Assembly: GCA_025917655.1 (NCBI GenBank)
Contig: CP084613.1
Span: forward strand, 4,032,001 to 4,096,000
Reading direction: 5' to 3'
DNA: 64,000 nucleotides
Source: Chlorella sorokiniana
Taxonomy: Eukaryota; Chlorophyta; Trebouxiophyceae; Chlorellales; Chlorellaceae
In this document: piece by piece, positions 12,228 through 24,088 of the stretch
Layout of the letters: the number at the start of each line of letters is the position of its first letter
Position numbering within the stretch: the first letter of the stretch is position 1
The notes under the pieces: generated by a model
What the model saw: the letters and a program-made list of their open reading frames with translations, nothing else
The model's database searches: none
Told to the model about the DNA's origin: nothing
Made by a program: the position numbers and the translations under genes

Positions 12228-12839
12228 TTGGGCGCTAAGCGAGGCGTAAAACAGTTCAGTACATACTTCACAACAACCAACTCGCCATCCTGTTCGAGAT
12301 ACGCGCTGCAACGCCTGGAAACTGCGGGTTGGCCTCACAGCGTGCGCATCGGCACATTGCCGACACTCACCAGCTTGCGACAGCCTAAGCATGAGACTGG
12401 TCCTAGGATGGCCACGATTGCTGTCTTGACAATCAACACGCTGCCATTGGCCTCTACCTTCAACATCACAATCAAGCATGACTCACTTGCATCACCCGCA
12501 TGTGGCAGCAAAACAACAGCCGCCGTGCTTGGCGGCCGTAGTGGAGGACGACAGAAGAGAAGTCTCGCCTGTGCTTCAAAGTTCCTCCTTTTTCAATGAC
12601 ACTTGAATTTGATGTCCCAGACCGCACGTTTAAGGGTCACTTTGGCTCTTAAGCTGCCTGGCGCACCTGAAATCGCCGCTGTCATCCACTGTACTGCCGC
12701 TGGGCAAGCAGCCCAAATGGAGGGCCTCACAGCCCCAGCTTCCTATTGTTTATCTTTTTATGTGTGACTGGATGTTACTGGTGCCGGGCGCTCCAGGTTG
12801 CGGCCGCTGGACTTGAACTCAAACCAGCCAGCCAGCAGG
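12228..12839. promoter_or_regulatory. Divergent intergenic region between PIG-X and PHD/GNAT genes
   Basis: No supported coding sequence. It must contain both 5' untranslated regions and promoters because the two genes point away from each other. It is less GC-rich than the genes around it. A T-loop-like string near 12810 lacks the other tRNA arms. Confidence 0.5.
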
Positions 12840-15800
12840 ATGTCGGGCCCTAAGCCTCAAGACGCAGCTTTTTGGGCGGCCACTGAAGCTTGCATCGTTT
12901 GCCAAAGCGATGACTTCGCCACAGGCTACGGCCCGCGCACTATGATCACCTGCGAGTCCTGCCTTGACAAAGGCGTGCACGTGGAATGCTGGCACAGCCA
13001 CAACGGCGAGCTGCTGACAGAGGAGCGGCTGAGCTCACCCGCATTCCAGTGGTTCTGTTCCGAGGTGCGAGGTAGCGGCGGCGGCAGCGCTCGAGCACCG
13101 ACACGGCGGCGCTGTTCAAATCGATGTTCTTTCCCTGCCATGTTTCTAACTCATCCATAGCTGCAGGGCTGCAAGAGGGTCAGCCAGCGGTTGGTGGAGC
13201 TGACTGGGGTGCCTCGAGAGTTGGCGCAGCAAGACGGCGGCGGCAAGGACGGCGAGTACAAGTGAGCCCCATCTGTTGCCTGCGCATGCGCTCACCGACC
13301 CGCCCAGCTGGTTCAGTTCAACCATGCAGGTGTCGTCACTCGACCTTCAATTTCACAGGCAAGCGAGCTTTTCAGAACTTGCGCTCTTTGGCCCCACTCC
13401 CCATTGCTTGCAGGGTGGAGCTGGTGCGCTGGTCAGAGAAGGACAAGGGCTGCCAGAAGACCGTGGGGCATGCCAAGGCCATCTTCAACTCCGCATTTTG
13501 TGAGCCTGCTAAGAGACAGTGCTGCGTACTGCGGGGTGGGGAAGGGAAGAGGGCGGGAGCCGCCGCCCGCCGGCCGCTTTCACATTGCTGGCGCTGCCTT
13601 GCCCTGCCTTCCCCTTGGTGCAGCACCCTGGTCATGGAGAGCGGCCGGAACCTGATTGACATGGTGTGCGAGGCGTATGAGTCTCCCGACAGCGGCGGGG
13701 GCACGAGCGGCGGCACGGCAGGCGGCGGCGCAGCGGCAGCGGCAGATGGCATGGACGAGGATGGGGATGAGGATGAGCCCGCTGACTACAACTTCAGTGA
13801 GGGCTTGCGCCTGTTGCTGCCCTCGTGCATTAAGTGCAGTGAGGGGCGCGGGGCACAAGACCCATGGCTTCAGCAGAACTGTTGGAGGGAGCACTCGCCA
13901 GGGTGCCTGCTCCTCTCCCGTTGCAGAGCCATCCCTGTGTGCTCTGCATTGCTTGCAGGCACCTTTCGCGTGGTGCTGCTGCGCAAGCGCGGCATCGTGG
14001 TGAGCGCTGCCACAGTGCGGGCGTTCGGCACGCGCTTTGCCGAGGTGCCGTTTGTGGCGACGCGGGAGGGCTACCGCCGCGAGGGGCACTGCCGCCGCCT
14101 GATGCAGGTGAGGGCAGCCGTGAAGCAGGAACGGGGGATGAGGAGGGGGACAGGCTCTCCACCTGCATGCCCAGAGACGGGCGACCAGCGTGCCTTCTGC
14201 TGTGACTTCCTGAAGTGCTCGGTGGTGCTAAAGCTGCTGCCGCTGCCAACACAGGAGCTGGAGCGTGTGCTGCTGGGCATAGGCGTGTGCCATGTCATCG
14301 TGCCCGCCATGCGTGGCGTGCTGCCTATGTGGCTGCGTAAGTTTGGCTACCGCCAGTTCAGGTGAGCAGTGGGGCAGACCCCGGGAAGGCGTTGGCAGTG
14401 GTTCAGCCTGAAACCTGCAGTGTCCGGGGGCTGTCTGCTGGCTGCCAGGGCCCAAGCCAGGTTCTGCACTTCAGAGCTTCAGGAAGCCAGGACAATACAG
14501 ACCCTCATGTAAAGCTGTCATATTTTCATGCCCCCACCCCCTTCTGCAGCCCGGAGGAGTGCCGCGTGCTGGAGGAGCGCATTGTGATGCCAGACCCCTC
14601 CTCGGCGGTGCTGGTGCACAAGGAGCTGGAGGCGGCGGCGCCTGCCACCGCTGCAGGCAGGGGCCGGCGTGGCCAGGCAGCCGCTCCAGGTCAGGCATGG
14701 AGGTGGCTTGCCTGCCGAGCAAAAGTCAACGAGGCTGCTCGTAGAAGTTTGACGTTCCTCCTCCCTGCAGCCAAGAAGAGCCGCAGCGTGCGCTTTGGAG
14801 TCGTCACCTACGCCCAGTCATCGGATGACGGCAGCGGCGAGGAGGGCGGGCGGCGGCGGCGCAGCTCCAAGAGCGGCCGGGCGCAAAGCCTCCCGCCATA
14901 CGGAAGGTGCAAGTGAGTGCTGCCACCCGCCGTCATCTCGCCCATCCACCGCCGCTCTGAGTCTTGCATTCCACGTTCTGGCGCGGTGCCGGTGCTGCCT
15001 CAGCACCTCCACACCCACTGGTCGAGCATGGAGTCGTTGACTTTGAGGGTGCGCTGCTGCCTGCGGCTCTGTGCCACCACCTGCTGCTGGTGCAGGCGGC
15101 TCCGATTACGAGATGTCGGAGGAGGAGGAGGAGGAGGAGGAGGAGGAGGCGGAGGACCTTGGAGAGGTGTGGCAGTGCGGCCGCTGCACCCGCCGCTCCG
15201 ACACTTGTATCACAAGCGCCGCCACAGGTGTGGTGGGGCGAGCGGTGTTTTTGCTGGTCATGGGGCAGCGGAATGGGGTGGAAGATGTGAGGGCGTGGCG
15301 TGGCGGCAGCGGCAGGCCATGCTCTGTTTGATATCCAGCGCCCATTGAGGGCGGGGGTTTGCTACACACTCGGGCTCTCCTTCCCTCATTCAGCCTCTTC
15401 CCGCCCACGCCTGACCTTGCCTCGGTGTGGCGCCCGCCTGCAGGGGAGATGGTGTGCGATGAGTGCATCCAGCCCAAGGACGTGGGGGAGGCGGGCGAGC
15501 AGCCTCCTCCTCCAGCCCCAGCTGCTGCCGCCGCGGCAGCAAGCGGCGCGGCGGGGCCAGGGGCGGGCGCCACGCAGTGCGTCACGTGCGGCGCTGAAGG
15601 CGCCAGCAAGCGCAAGGCGTCCGGTGAGTGGCCCTCTTGGTCTGGGAACCGAGCACAACAGGGGATGCTGGGTGGCCTGTTGGGTTGGAGCCCATTCAGC
15701 CCGCTTCCCCTGAGCGTTGGCCTGCTGAGCTGCTCTCTGCTCCATGCGCTGCCAGGCCTGGTGGAGTGCCACCGCTGCCACCGCTACCGTCAGAGGCACG

Positions 15801-17912
15801 AAGGCCAGCCGCGGCCAGAGGCGGTGTGGTCCAGGGACAAGCGGCGGCAGCAGCCACAGGCAAGGGGGCGGGGTGCGGAGCGAGCATGGCATCACAACAG
15901 GCCCCTGGCTTGCGCAAGGAGACCATGATAAAACCCTCTTTGCCCTGCCATTAAGCACTGTGCAGGCCCAAGCCATTAAAGGCCCGCCTGCCAAGCCCGT
16001 CACACCCGCCAGTGCCGCGACGGCAGGCGCCACGCGCGCCACGCCGGCCGTCCCCGCGCGGCAGGGCGGCGGAGCCTCCAAACGCCAGGCAGCCCTGCTG
16101 CGTCGCAGCATGCGTGCCAGCCTGTGGGCCAGCCATGCTGTGTGCGCTGCGCAAGGGCCCTCAGAGGGCGGCGGCGCCGTTCGGGGGCGCTTCAGCGGCT
16201 GCTGTTGGAGCAGCTGGTGGCAGACCAGCTGGCAGGTGGGCAGCACATCATGCTGTGAGACACTTTCAAAAGGGCGGCGGGAAAGAGCCTGCTAGAAAGG
16301 GCAGCAGCAGGTTGCCCCCGCCACGTTGGTGTATCCACCCTTCTGCCCCTGCCTCTGCTGCAGAGCATGTTCAGGGGCTGATGCTGGAGAGGGTGGGAGA
16401 GCCTGCTCGAGAGGCCATGCTGTGGGAGCAGCCTGATCCAAGGTGTGCGCCCCACCACCCACAATTTTCCCTGCTCCCCAGCTTGAGTGCGGGAGGCCGA
16501 GCGGCGGCCTGTGGCCTCTCGCATGCCAAGCGCACTGTTGCCTTGTGCCCCCTTGTGCTCCCTCGCAGCCCGAGCGCAACCCCGAAGGAGGCACGCTGCA
16601 AGGCGGCAGCGGAGGAGCACGAGGCGGCAGCACTTGCTGCCCGGGCACAGGCGGCGGAGGCAGAGGCTGCAGAGCTGCGGCGTCAGTGGCTGGAGGCAGA
16701 GGCTGCCAGAGAGGAGCAGGAAGCCGCGCTTGGCTGCCTGCAAGCTCGCATGCGCGGCCTACAGGCACAGGCAGAGGACTGGCGGCGGGAGCTGTGCGCT
16801 GCGGCGGAGGAGCAAGTCAGGGCTGCAGAGGCGGCGGCGGCGGAGCGTGAGCGGCAGCACCTGGCAGAGCTCGAGCTGCTGCGTCGCCGCCTGGCTGCTG
16901 CTGAGAGCGGCCGGCTGGGGGCCAGCAGCCGGGCGTGGCCGCGGCTGGGATTCAGGCTGGGGTGGCCGCAGCGGAAACGCAGCTTGCGGCAGCAAGGCAG
17001 CAGGAAGCGGCGGCAGTGGGCCCAAAATTGTCTCTGACGCCCTTGAGCAGCAGGCAGCCCCCTGCCCAGCCCAACAGGGGCACCCTCAGGCTGTCCCCTG
17101 CCGCCACCGGTGGTGGCCTCAGCAGGCGCCGCCTCACAGCGGGCCGCTCCTCCCCCGGCAGAACCTTGGCTCCCGGAGCCAAGCCCAAGGACAGCGGCCA
17201 AGCTGCCGCAGACCCTGTGACAGCGACGGGAGAGGCGGAGGGCCCCGGGCTACTGCTGGCAGGGATCCCAATGCAGAGGCCAGGCCACCTGGCATCAGCG
17301 GCGGGGGCATCAGGCCTGGGGTGCCGGCCCTCAGTGGCCGCTCTCACAGCCTTGGTGCAGGGCACGCCGTCAGGGTGCCTTCCGGCAGCCCAGAGGATCT
17401 CTTCGGCATCTTCCGGAGCCTGGGCGGCACGAGCTGCAGCAGCGCTGGGGGCTGCAGCAGCCACCGCCTCCCCAATGCCAGCTGTCCGCGGGTCAAAGGG
17501 GGCGGAGAACAGGCCGCCCCCTCTCGGCGGCGCATCCCTGCCAGCCAGCCCCAGCGCCTCTCTGGATGGCGTGGCAGCCGCAGGTGCAGCCGAGGATGGG
17601 GGCAGGCAGCGCAGGCTGGCCGCCAAGCTGTGCCTGGCACTGGGCAGCCAAGAGAGCTGCTCCCAGGGGGCCGACGGGGGCGGGGGCACGCTGCCTCCTG
17701 CCGCCCTCAAGGCTGCCGCGGCCTCGTCCGCCTCAGAGATGGCCCTGCTCCGGCGGTGCCAGGTGCCCGCTGCCCTTCCCGCGGCGCGGCTGCCAGCCAC
17801 AGCGAGGGAGGGCGCTGCCTTTGGGCACGGGTCCAGCCCAACTGCTGAGGTGGCGGATGCACGGGCCGCCATGCTGGCGGTCGACGACATCGCGCAGTAC
17901 TTGGCTGACTAG
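12840..17912 (+). CDS. PHD-finger GNAT acetyltransferase-like protein with zinc-ribbon-like and coiled-coil extensions
   Basis: Exons: 12840-13064, 13161-13261, 13414-13499, 13624-13796, 13959-14107, 14255-14361, 14550-14689, 14771-about 14911, 15096-15237, 15444-15623, 15756-15859, 15966-16235, 16364-16442, 16569-17912; about 1080 residues. The N-terminus is a PHD finger (CIVCQ...CESCLDKGVHVECW...WFCSE). A GNAT fold follows: VVLLRKRGIVVSAATVRAFG, then EVPFVATREGYRREGHCRRL, then IVPAMRGVLPMWLRKFGY. This is the arrangement of plant IDM1-like chromatin acetyltransferases. Beyond it come an acidic run at 15118-15149, two Cys pairs (WQCGRC, VCDEC), a second CxxC...CxxC module (QCVTCG, ECHRCHRYRQRH), a coiled coil and a disordered tail. 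The intron at 15860-15965 is GC-AG. One-base deficits lie near 13499, 16183-16187 and 16931-16933. The junction 14911/15096 does not join in phase, so two genes remain possible. Confidence 0.75.
15118..15149 (+). repeat. GAG/GGA trinucleotide run coding poly-glutamate
   Basis: About ten GGA units sit just after an acceptor and encode a Glu run before the CxxC module. The repeat keeps triplet phase, so length changes would not break the frame. Confidence 0.85.
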
Positions 17913-18310
17913 CTCTGGTGCCCACTCCGCCGACCAGACCCGCAACCGCCTCATGTCAGCGCCGACACCTGCGAGCTGTTCTGGGTGCATCGTGCTGCAC
18001 GCTTGCATCCGTCTGCGAGCAGAAATATGACGACAGTGGCATCGGGAAGTGAAACCTTCAGCTTGTCAACAGTTAGACAGTGGAATCAGAGCATATGGTG
18101 CAAGAGAAGTATAGGGGTGGAACAGGGACACCAACCGGAGCAGGGCCCTGCAGAGTTACGAGCGCATGGTGAACAGGATTTGGGCAGAAGAATAGATGGA
18201 GTGGGAAGGGGAGGTTGCAGGCCAGTATGCATGCGGCACTGCTGTAATCGGCCAAAACAGGCGGCGAGCTGCGGGTGCACGGGCGAGGCAGGCTGCGTGT
18301 CTGTGCTGGC
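17913..18310. other. Convergent 3' region, no gene
   Basis: Lies between the stops of the PHD/GNAT gene and the carboxypeptidase gene. It should hold both 3' untranslated regions. No conserved coding frame is seen. Confidence 0.6.
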
Positions 18311-21300
18311 TCACTGCCCTGCCATGCGGCTGGCCGGCGGCGGCGTGGGGTCGCCGTGGGCTATCCAGTTGCGCATCATGGCCAGGCTGAGGGAGGGTTG
18401 GTCCAGCGGTACCATGTGCCCCGCACGGGCCACACGCACAAACGACAGCGGGCCCAGGCGGCGGAAGCTGCCGCCGGCCCACGTGCCGCGCGACGCGCTG
18501 CAAATGAGGCAACAGGGGAGCCAAAAAATGGACGACAGTCATGAGCACCATTCAGTGGCGTCGCGGCAGCAGCAAGCATGAGCTGCAGCAGGCATGAGGC
18601 GCAGCAGCGGGGCGGCAGCGCGTGAGCGGCAGGCACCGAAGCGTCACCTGACCCACGCCAGCTGCTTGGACCAGGGCAGCGAGTTGAGCCACTGGCGCGA
18701 CGACATCCAGGAGCACACGAAATCTTCAATGCCGCTATAAACCATGACGGGCAGGCCTGTGGAGGCAGGGGGCGGGGTGGGTGTGGGTGGGAACATGCTG
18801 TGTGTGTGTGTGTGTGTGGTGTGTGGGGGAGGGGGTGGGTGGGATGGGGTGGGGGGCGCGTGCGCGTATTATGTCGGATGATTGAGGCAGCATTGCTGAT
18901 GGTCGCGTCGCTGGCAGCGGCGGCTGCGCGTCAATTCAGTCGATGGCTTGCGGTATGATGGCCCGCTAAATCGCCAACCCCCAACCCCCTCCCGCCCACG
19001 CATCCGGCACACACCCTTCCCTCCCCTGCAGGCAGCAGCCTCGCCTGCGTTGAGCGGCAGCCTGGCTCACCGCCATCAACCAGCGCCGCCACTAGATCGT
19101 CGTAGGAGGCCGCAATGTCGGGCAGCAACGCAAAGTAGGGGGCGTCTGCACAGACGCGGTAGGTGAGGCCGGCGGGGGCGCCCAGCTTTGCGCGGTTGGC
19201 GGCGATGAAGGCTTCCAGGTGGGCATCCAGCCTGGCGTAGCAATTGTACAGGTCGGCGGTACCGCAGGTGGCGGCGGTGGCCTGCGACAGGGCGGCCAGC
19301 AGGGCGGCCAGCAGCTGAGTTTCTGGTGGGTTGGCCAGCGCGGAAACGGGGGGTGCAGAAGGCGCGGCGACATTTGAACCGGGAGCACGGCGAGGCGGCG
19401 GAGACGTGGTGGGCAGCGCACGGCCGGGCTGTCAGCAACATCGGCGGCCGCCATCTGCCCAGGCCGTTGGCAGCCCCCTGAAGTAAGTCTGCCAGCCCCT
19501 CCCACATCACCACCCACATAAACACACACACTCCCACCCCGTGGGCAGCTGCTGCCGCCGCACCTTGATGTTGTAGGGGTTGCGCCTGCCGAGGAGGGAG
19601 CCGCGCCCCGTCAGCAGGTCGCCCCACATGCGCGCCTCACAAAGTCTGTGGCCTGCGGGCAGCTGGAGGGGTCCAGCACCCCGCACACCGCCGCCTGCAG
19701 CTTGCACGACGCCAGGTTGGCCCTGCATGCACGCGACGATCGTTTGTTTGTTTGTGAGAAGGAGGGATGGACGCTGGCCACCGAGTGCGCAACGAGCGCT
19801 GCCCGAGTGTGGTGCCGGATGGGACTGGGCGGAATGCAACCTTGTGCTGCTGCAAGGCACATTCCGCTGCGGGCCCGGCGGTACGGCAGCGGCGGCGGCG
19901 GCCAGGTAGCGATGCTCACACGACCGAGGCGTGCAGCGTTTGGGTGATGAGCCCGTTGGCCAACGCGTAGTCTGGATAGGATTGATACCTGCGGAGAAGG
20001 ATGGTTGGCGGGGGGGGACTGTGGTTGTGACGGCCATAGCGGCGAGTGCGCAGGAGGGAGGGGGCCAGCGGGTGCGGGACGGCCGACAGCAGGCAACGGC
20101 CGCAAGAGAAGGGTCTGAGGGCACGCGGTCTGCGCAGGAACGGACAACAGGAAGATCGGGGCAAGGCTGGAAAGCCAACCCGGTGGGGCGGCAATGGCGC
20201 CTCGGGCTCACATGGCAGGGGCGCTGGTGCATGGGTTGCCCATGGCCACGCCCGCCAGCTTCAGGCTGGGGCTCTTCAAACGCATGTAGGCTGCGATGGC
20301 GGGAATGTAGTGCCCCGCAAACGACTCCCCAGTCAGGTAGAGCGGGTTGCGGGCCAGGTAGGCGTAGGCTGGGGCTGCACTGGGCAGGGGAGGGGCATCG
20401 GGAGCTGAGCGGCGGCGGCGCCGAGGGGGCAGGCGATCAGAGGAAACTTGTTGTGGCAAGCTGTCCGACTATGCGTGCAAGGCCGGGAGTGAGGGGCCCG
20501 CCTGCGCGCCCCCGTGGGCCCACCCTGGAGGAAGGCCTGCAGAAAGGAAACCACGGTCCGCGCCACATCCAGCTGGCTGGTCGCCTGGTCCCCAGGCTTC
20601 TGCGATCGGTGCAAACATCGGGCAGGCCAGCACGGCATTGTCAGCAGCAACCGCGCCGGACAAGCCTGCCGTCAGCGCTGCACACGGTGCGAGCAGGAGG
20701 GCAGGCCGGGGTGCGGCGAGTGCGGCGTGCTGGGGCCGCACCGTTGAGTGGCTGAGCCCCGTGCCTATGGGCTGGTCTATGTACAGCATGTGTCCCACCC
20801 CGCCCAGGTCCAATTATTGGCCGCAAGCTGCAGGCTGCTGGTGAGGGTGTAGGGCCCGTTCTCTGCAGCGCAGGGGACGGCATGGCGGCGGCTTGCACGA
20901 GAGTCCCCACACGCTGCAGAGCATGCTGGAAGAAAGCGTGATGCGGGGATGGGCGGTGACGCAGGCAGCCCGCTCACCGAAGAACATGCCCCACAGGCTG
21001 CTGCAACCGGGCCCCCGTTGAACCAGGCTATGAGCGGCGTTGTGGTGGCATTGACGGCGGCGCCAGTCGTTACGTTGCGTGCCTGCAGGGGGGCATTCGA
21101 GACCGCCTGTGAGCCACGGCAGGGCCCGCCGGTACTCGGCAATGCGGCGCGGTGTAGCAGCGTTACCTGATAGAACCAGTAGAACAAGCGGCGCTCGGGA
21201 CTGCCACGGGGACTGAAGTAGCCATACCGCTCGACAGGGTCTGGGCCTCGGGCGGCAGCTGTGCCCGCCTGCGCGCCCTGGCGGGAGGGCCTCCCTGGCA

Positions 21301-21394
21301 GCAGCAGCGGCTGGTCGGTCAGCTGTGCTGCAGTGCCCGGCAGGGCAGCGGCTATGCACACGAGCAGGGCAGCCGCAAGGGCGCGGAGCCCCAT
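18311..21394 (-). CDS. Serine carboxypeptidase (peptidase family S10)
   Basis: Ten exons on the minus strand: 21394-21167, 21082-20978, 20862-20742, 20584-20524, 20374-20212, 19988-19922, 19722-19564, 19428-19071, 18756-18648, 18497-18311; about 519 residues. A signal peptide starts the protein (MGLRALAAALLVCIAAALPG). The family order follows: PLIAWFNGGP, ENGPYTLTSSLQLA, MLYIDQPIGTGLSHS, GESFAGHYIPA with the catalytic Ser, YSGIEDFVCSW with the catalytic Asp, and ARAGHMVPLDQP with the catalytic His. It should act in the vacuole or secretory route, trimming C-terminal residues. A Pro/Ala-rich insert sits in the region at 19428-19300. Two one-base deficits break the frame: the C run at 21012-21016 inside the NGGPG motif, and the run at 20798-20801 before GHMLYIDQP. 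The exon 19722-19564 reads open in phase, but another frame in it looks more Cys-rich and family-like. Confidence 0.93.
18799..18818. repeat. TG microsatellite in a carboxypeptidase intron
   Basis: About ten TG units on the plus strand. On the sense (minus) strand it is a CA repeat some 40 bases before the acceptor of the exon that carries the catalytic Asp. Confidence 0.9.
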
Positions 21395-21805
21395 AGCGGC
21401 CCCTCTGCTACGGCTACCAAGGCCGATCCGTGTCTTGCTTGTTTCAAGCGGCTGCGTGTTCCTGATTCAGCGGCAGCGGATCCGACGGGCGGAACCTTGT
21501 GGGGAGGCGCAGATGTCCGGCTGCGAACAAACGGGTTTCGGACGACTTTGCAAGATGAAACTGCTTGCACAAGGCAGAGGGTCGCCACAAGCGTGTCCAG
21601 CGCTAAACATTCACAGCCCGCCCCTGCAACTGCTGCATCTTGATGCCGGCAGCAGGTGGCGGCGGCTCGCCACGTTTGCATGCCAATAACAGAGGCGATT
21701 AAAACGGTGCAAGCAACAAACTACAATCCAGAAATGTGTCAATGAAATCGATGGAGCACAGAGCGCAAGTGGCCACTGCTCGGCCGGCTGTTCCTTGGCA
21801 GTCTC
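21395..21805. other. Intergenic, no gene
   Basis: Upstream region of the carboxypeptidase gene and downstream region of the PDI gene, both on the minus strand. No conserved reading frame is visible. Confidence 0.6.
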
Positions 21806-24053
21806 TCAGGGAGGCGCTCGGAAGAACCCTGCCGCTTCAAGCGAAGTGAACCTCACAGCTTCACAGCTCTGTTTTTGATCCCCCTCCACCTCCTCGTTCA
21901 TGAGGTCAGCCAGGTCGAACTCCTCCTCTACCACCTCCTCGCCGTCGCCGCCGTCCCAGGGGCTACGCGACTCCACCGCCGCCAGCTCGCCCCGCACATC
22001 CTCCACCCGCTCAAAGCCCTGCGCAGCCACAGCAGGGAGAGGCGGCATCATCATCACGGGGATTGCAATGGTAAATGAAGTGGTGAGGTTGAGACCTTGC
22101 AAGGGACGTAACAGCAGCATAACACTTGGGAACAGACGTGTGAAAGGACGGTCGGAGGTTGGAACGTCGCCCTTGCAGGCGGTGCGAGCGGGGAGCAGCA
22201 CCGGTCGCCTGTTTGTGCGGCCCCCACCTGGCGCACGGAGTCGAGGAACTCGCGCACATGCCGCTCCTCAAACGCCGACCGCAGCGAGGAAAACTTCTGC
22301 TTGGAGGGGAGTAGGCGACCAGCGCCGGGTACCCGTAACCTGCGGGCGGCGTCAGACACTGTGAGCAAGCGAGCGAAGGTTCACGCAAAGGGCGATTTTG
22401 GGGGCAAGCGCCGTGCTGGTGCTGGGCAGGCAAACGGCACAGCCTGGCGGGGGCGCCAGCCCGTGCCAGCCGCCGGCAACGCTCCCGCTGCCCAGCTGGC
22501 GACTGCTGCCTGCAGGGCTCGGCTCGCCCAGCCGTCGCACCCTCCCTCCCTGCTCACCCCCACCCCAAAGTTGGCCTCCAGGCCCGGCTGCGCGCCGCCC
22601 TCCGCCCACAGGTAGGAGAAGGGGCGGTCCTTGAACTTGGCGGTGAGCCCCCGCAGGATCTGCAGGAGGGCCCGGGGAGGAGGGGGGGGGGGGGATTGGA
22701 GCACACACTTCTTGGGGGAGCCACGAGGTAGCCGCGGCTGGGGTGCATGCTTTGCGCGTTCCAGCTGACAACCGCTCAACCGCTCCCTGTGCAGCAAGCC
22801 GAACACGTGCCCATCTCCCGCCGCCCGCCGCCCCCCGCCGGCCCACCTGCAGGTACGCCTCGCGGCCGGCCGCCTGGGAGTCGAGGATGTGGGGCAGGAA
22901 GGCGAGCAGGCACAGCTGCTTCGGCTTGACCTCGGGCACCCCGAGCGCCGGGTCGGCGGCATGCCCCACGCAGTGCTCCTCCCAGACATGCTCATCCACA
23001 AGCTCCCGCACCTGGCGAGGGGCAGAGCAGATGGAGCAGGGAGGGGCGTGGCGTGGGGAGCAGACCAGGGCATGACGCGATGCATGCACACAGTAGCTGG
23101 CGACCGACGGGGCGACACGCTGTGAGGGTGGGTGTGTGGGAGGGGAGGGGGCTAACGGGGCTGGCCAGCTCGCTCTTGCAACGCTGCAAAGGCAAGCCGA
23201 TGCCGCGGGAAGGCGGGGTGCGGGTGGGGGCGTGAGCAGGGTGCATGAGCCGGCCGACAAGCGCCACCCGCACCTCTGGCGGCGGCTGCTGCGCCGTCCA
23301 GCGCTGCGTGGCAAACTGGGCCAGGGAGCCGGAGTCGCGAGCGCCTTCGTAATCCTCGGGCGAGTCCTTGCGCTCGCCGAAAAACTTGATGGTGGGGAAG
23401 CCTGGGAGATGCGGGGTGGGGGACACGCGGCGGCGAGTCAGTCGAGGCCCGCCGCCGCACAAGCGGCAGAGGCCCCTGGCCGCCGCGCCGACAGGCGCCC
23501 AGGCTGCTGCTGGTGCAGCAGCGCGCCACCTCCGCCCCCACCCCTCGCCTCTGCTCCCCCGAGGGGAGGAGCCCGGAGCTCCTCAGCACAGCCTGGCACG
23601 AGTGCCGCCGCCGCCGCCGCCCACCTCTCACGCCAAACTCGTCGCACGTCTGCTTCTGCGCGGTGCAGTCCACAGCGCCCACCCGCACCCGCCCCCGCAG
23701 CTCCCGCGCCAGCTCGGTCCAGGCCGGCTTGAGCGCCTTGCAGTGCCCGCACCACGGCGCGTAGAACTGACGGCGGCGAGGGGGCAGGGCAGAGGCGTGG
23801 CAGTCGGGAGGGCAGGCCGCACGCTGGAGAGCCTTACCAACTGTGCGCTGCTGGGCAGCAAGCGAGCCGGTCCTCCCAGGGCGTGTACCCGAGCTGAAAA
23901 CACGCGTGCCTGAGCACGCAAGAGTGCTGGAGCAGCTCTGCGCCCCGCCCGTGCCGCCGCCTCACCTCCACAAACCACATCTCCTCGCTGTCCACCACCT
24001 GGCTGTGGAAGTCTGCGTCAGTCAGAGCAACCACCTCAGTGCCGGCGTAAAAG

Positions 24054-24088
<35 letters not shown>

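Noticed and set aside
12790-12830. T-loop-like string suggesting a tRNA
   Set aside because: No paired acceptor, D or anticodon arms can be built around it.
15118-15149. GGA run as a random microsatellite
   Set aside because: It lies inside an exon directly before a CxxC module and reads as an acidic tract typical of nuclear proteins.
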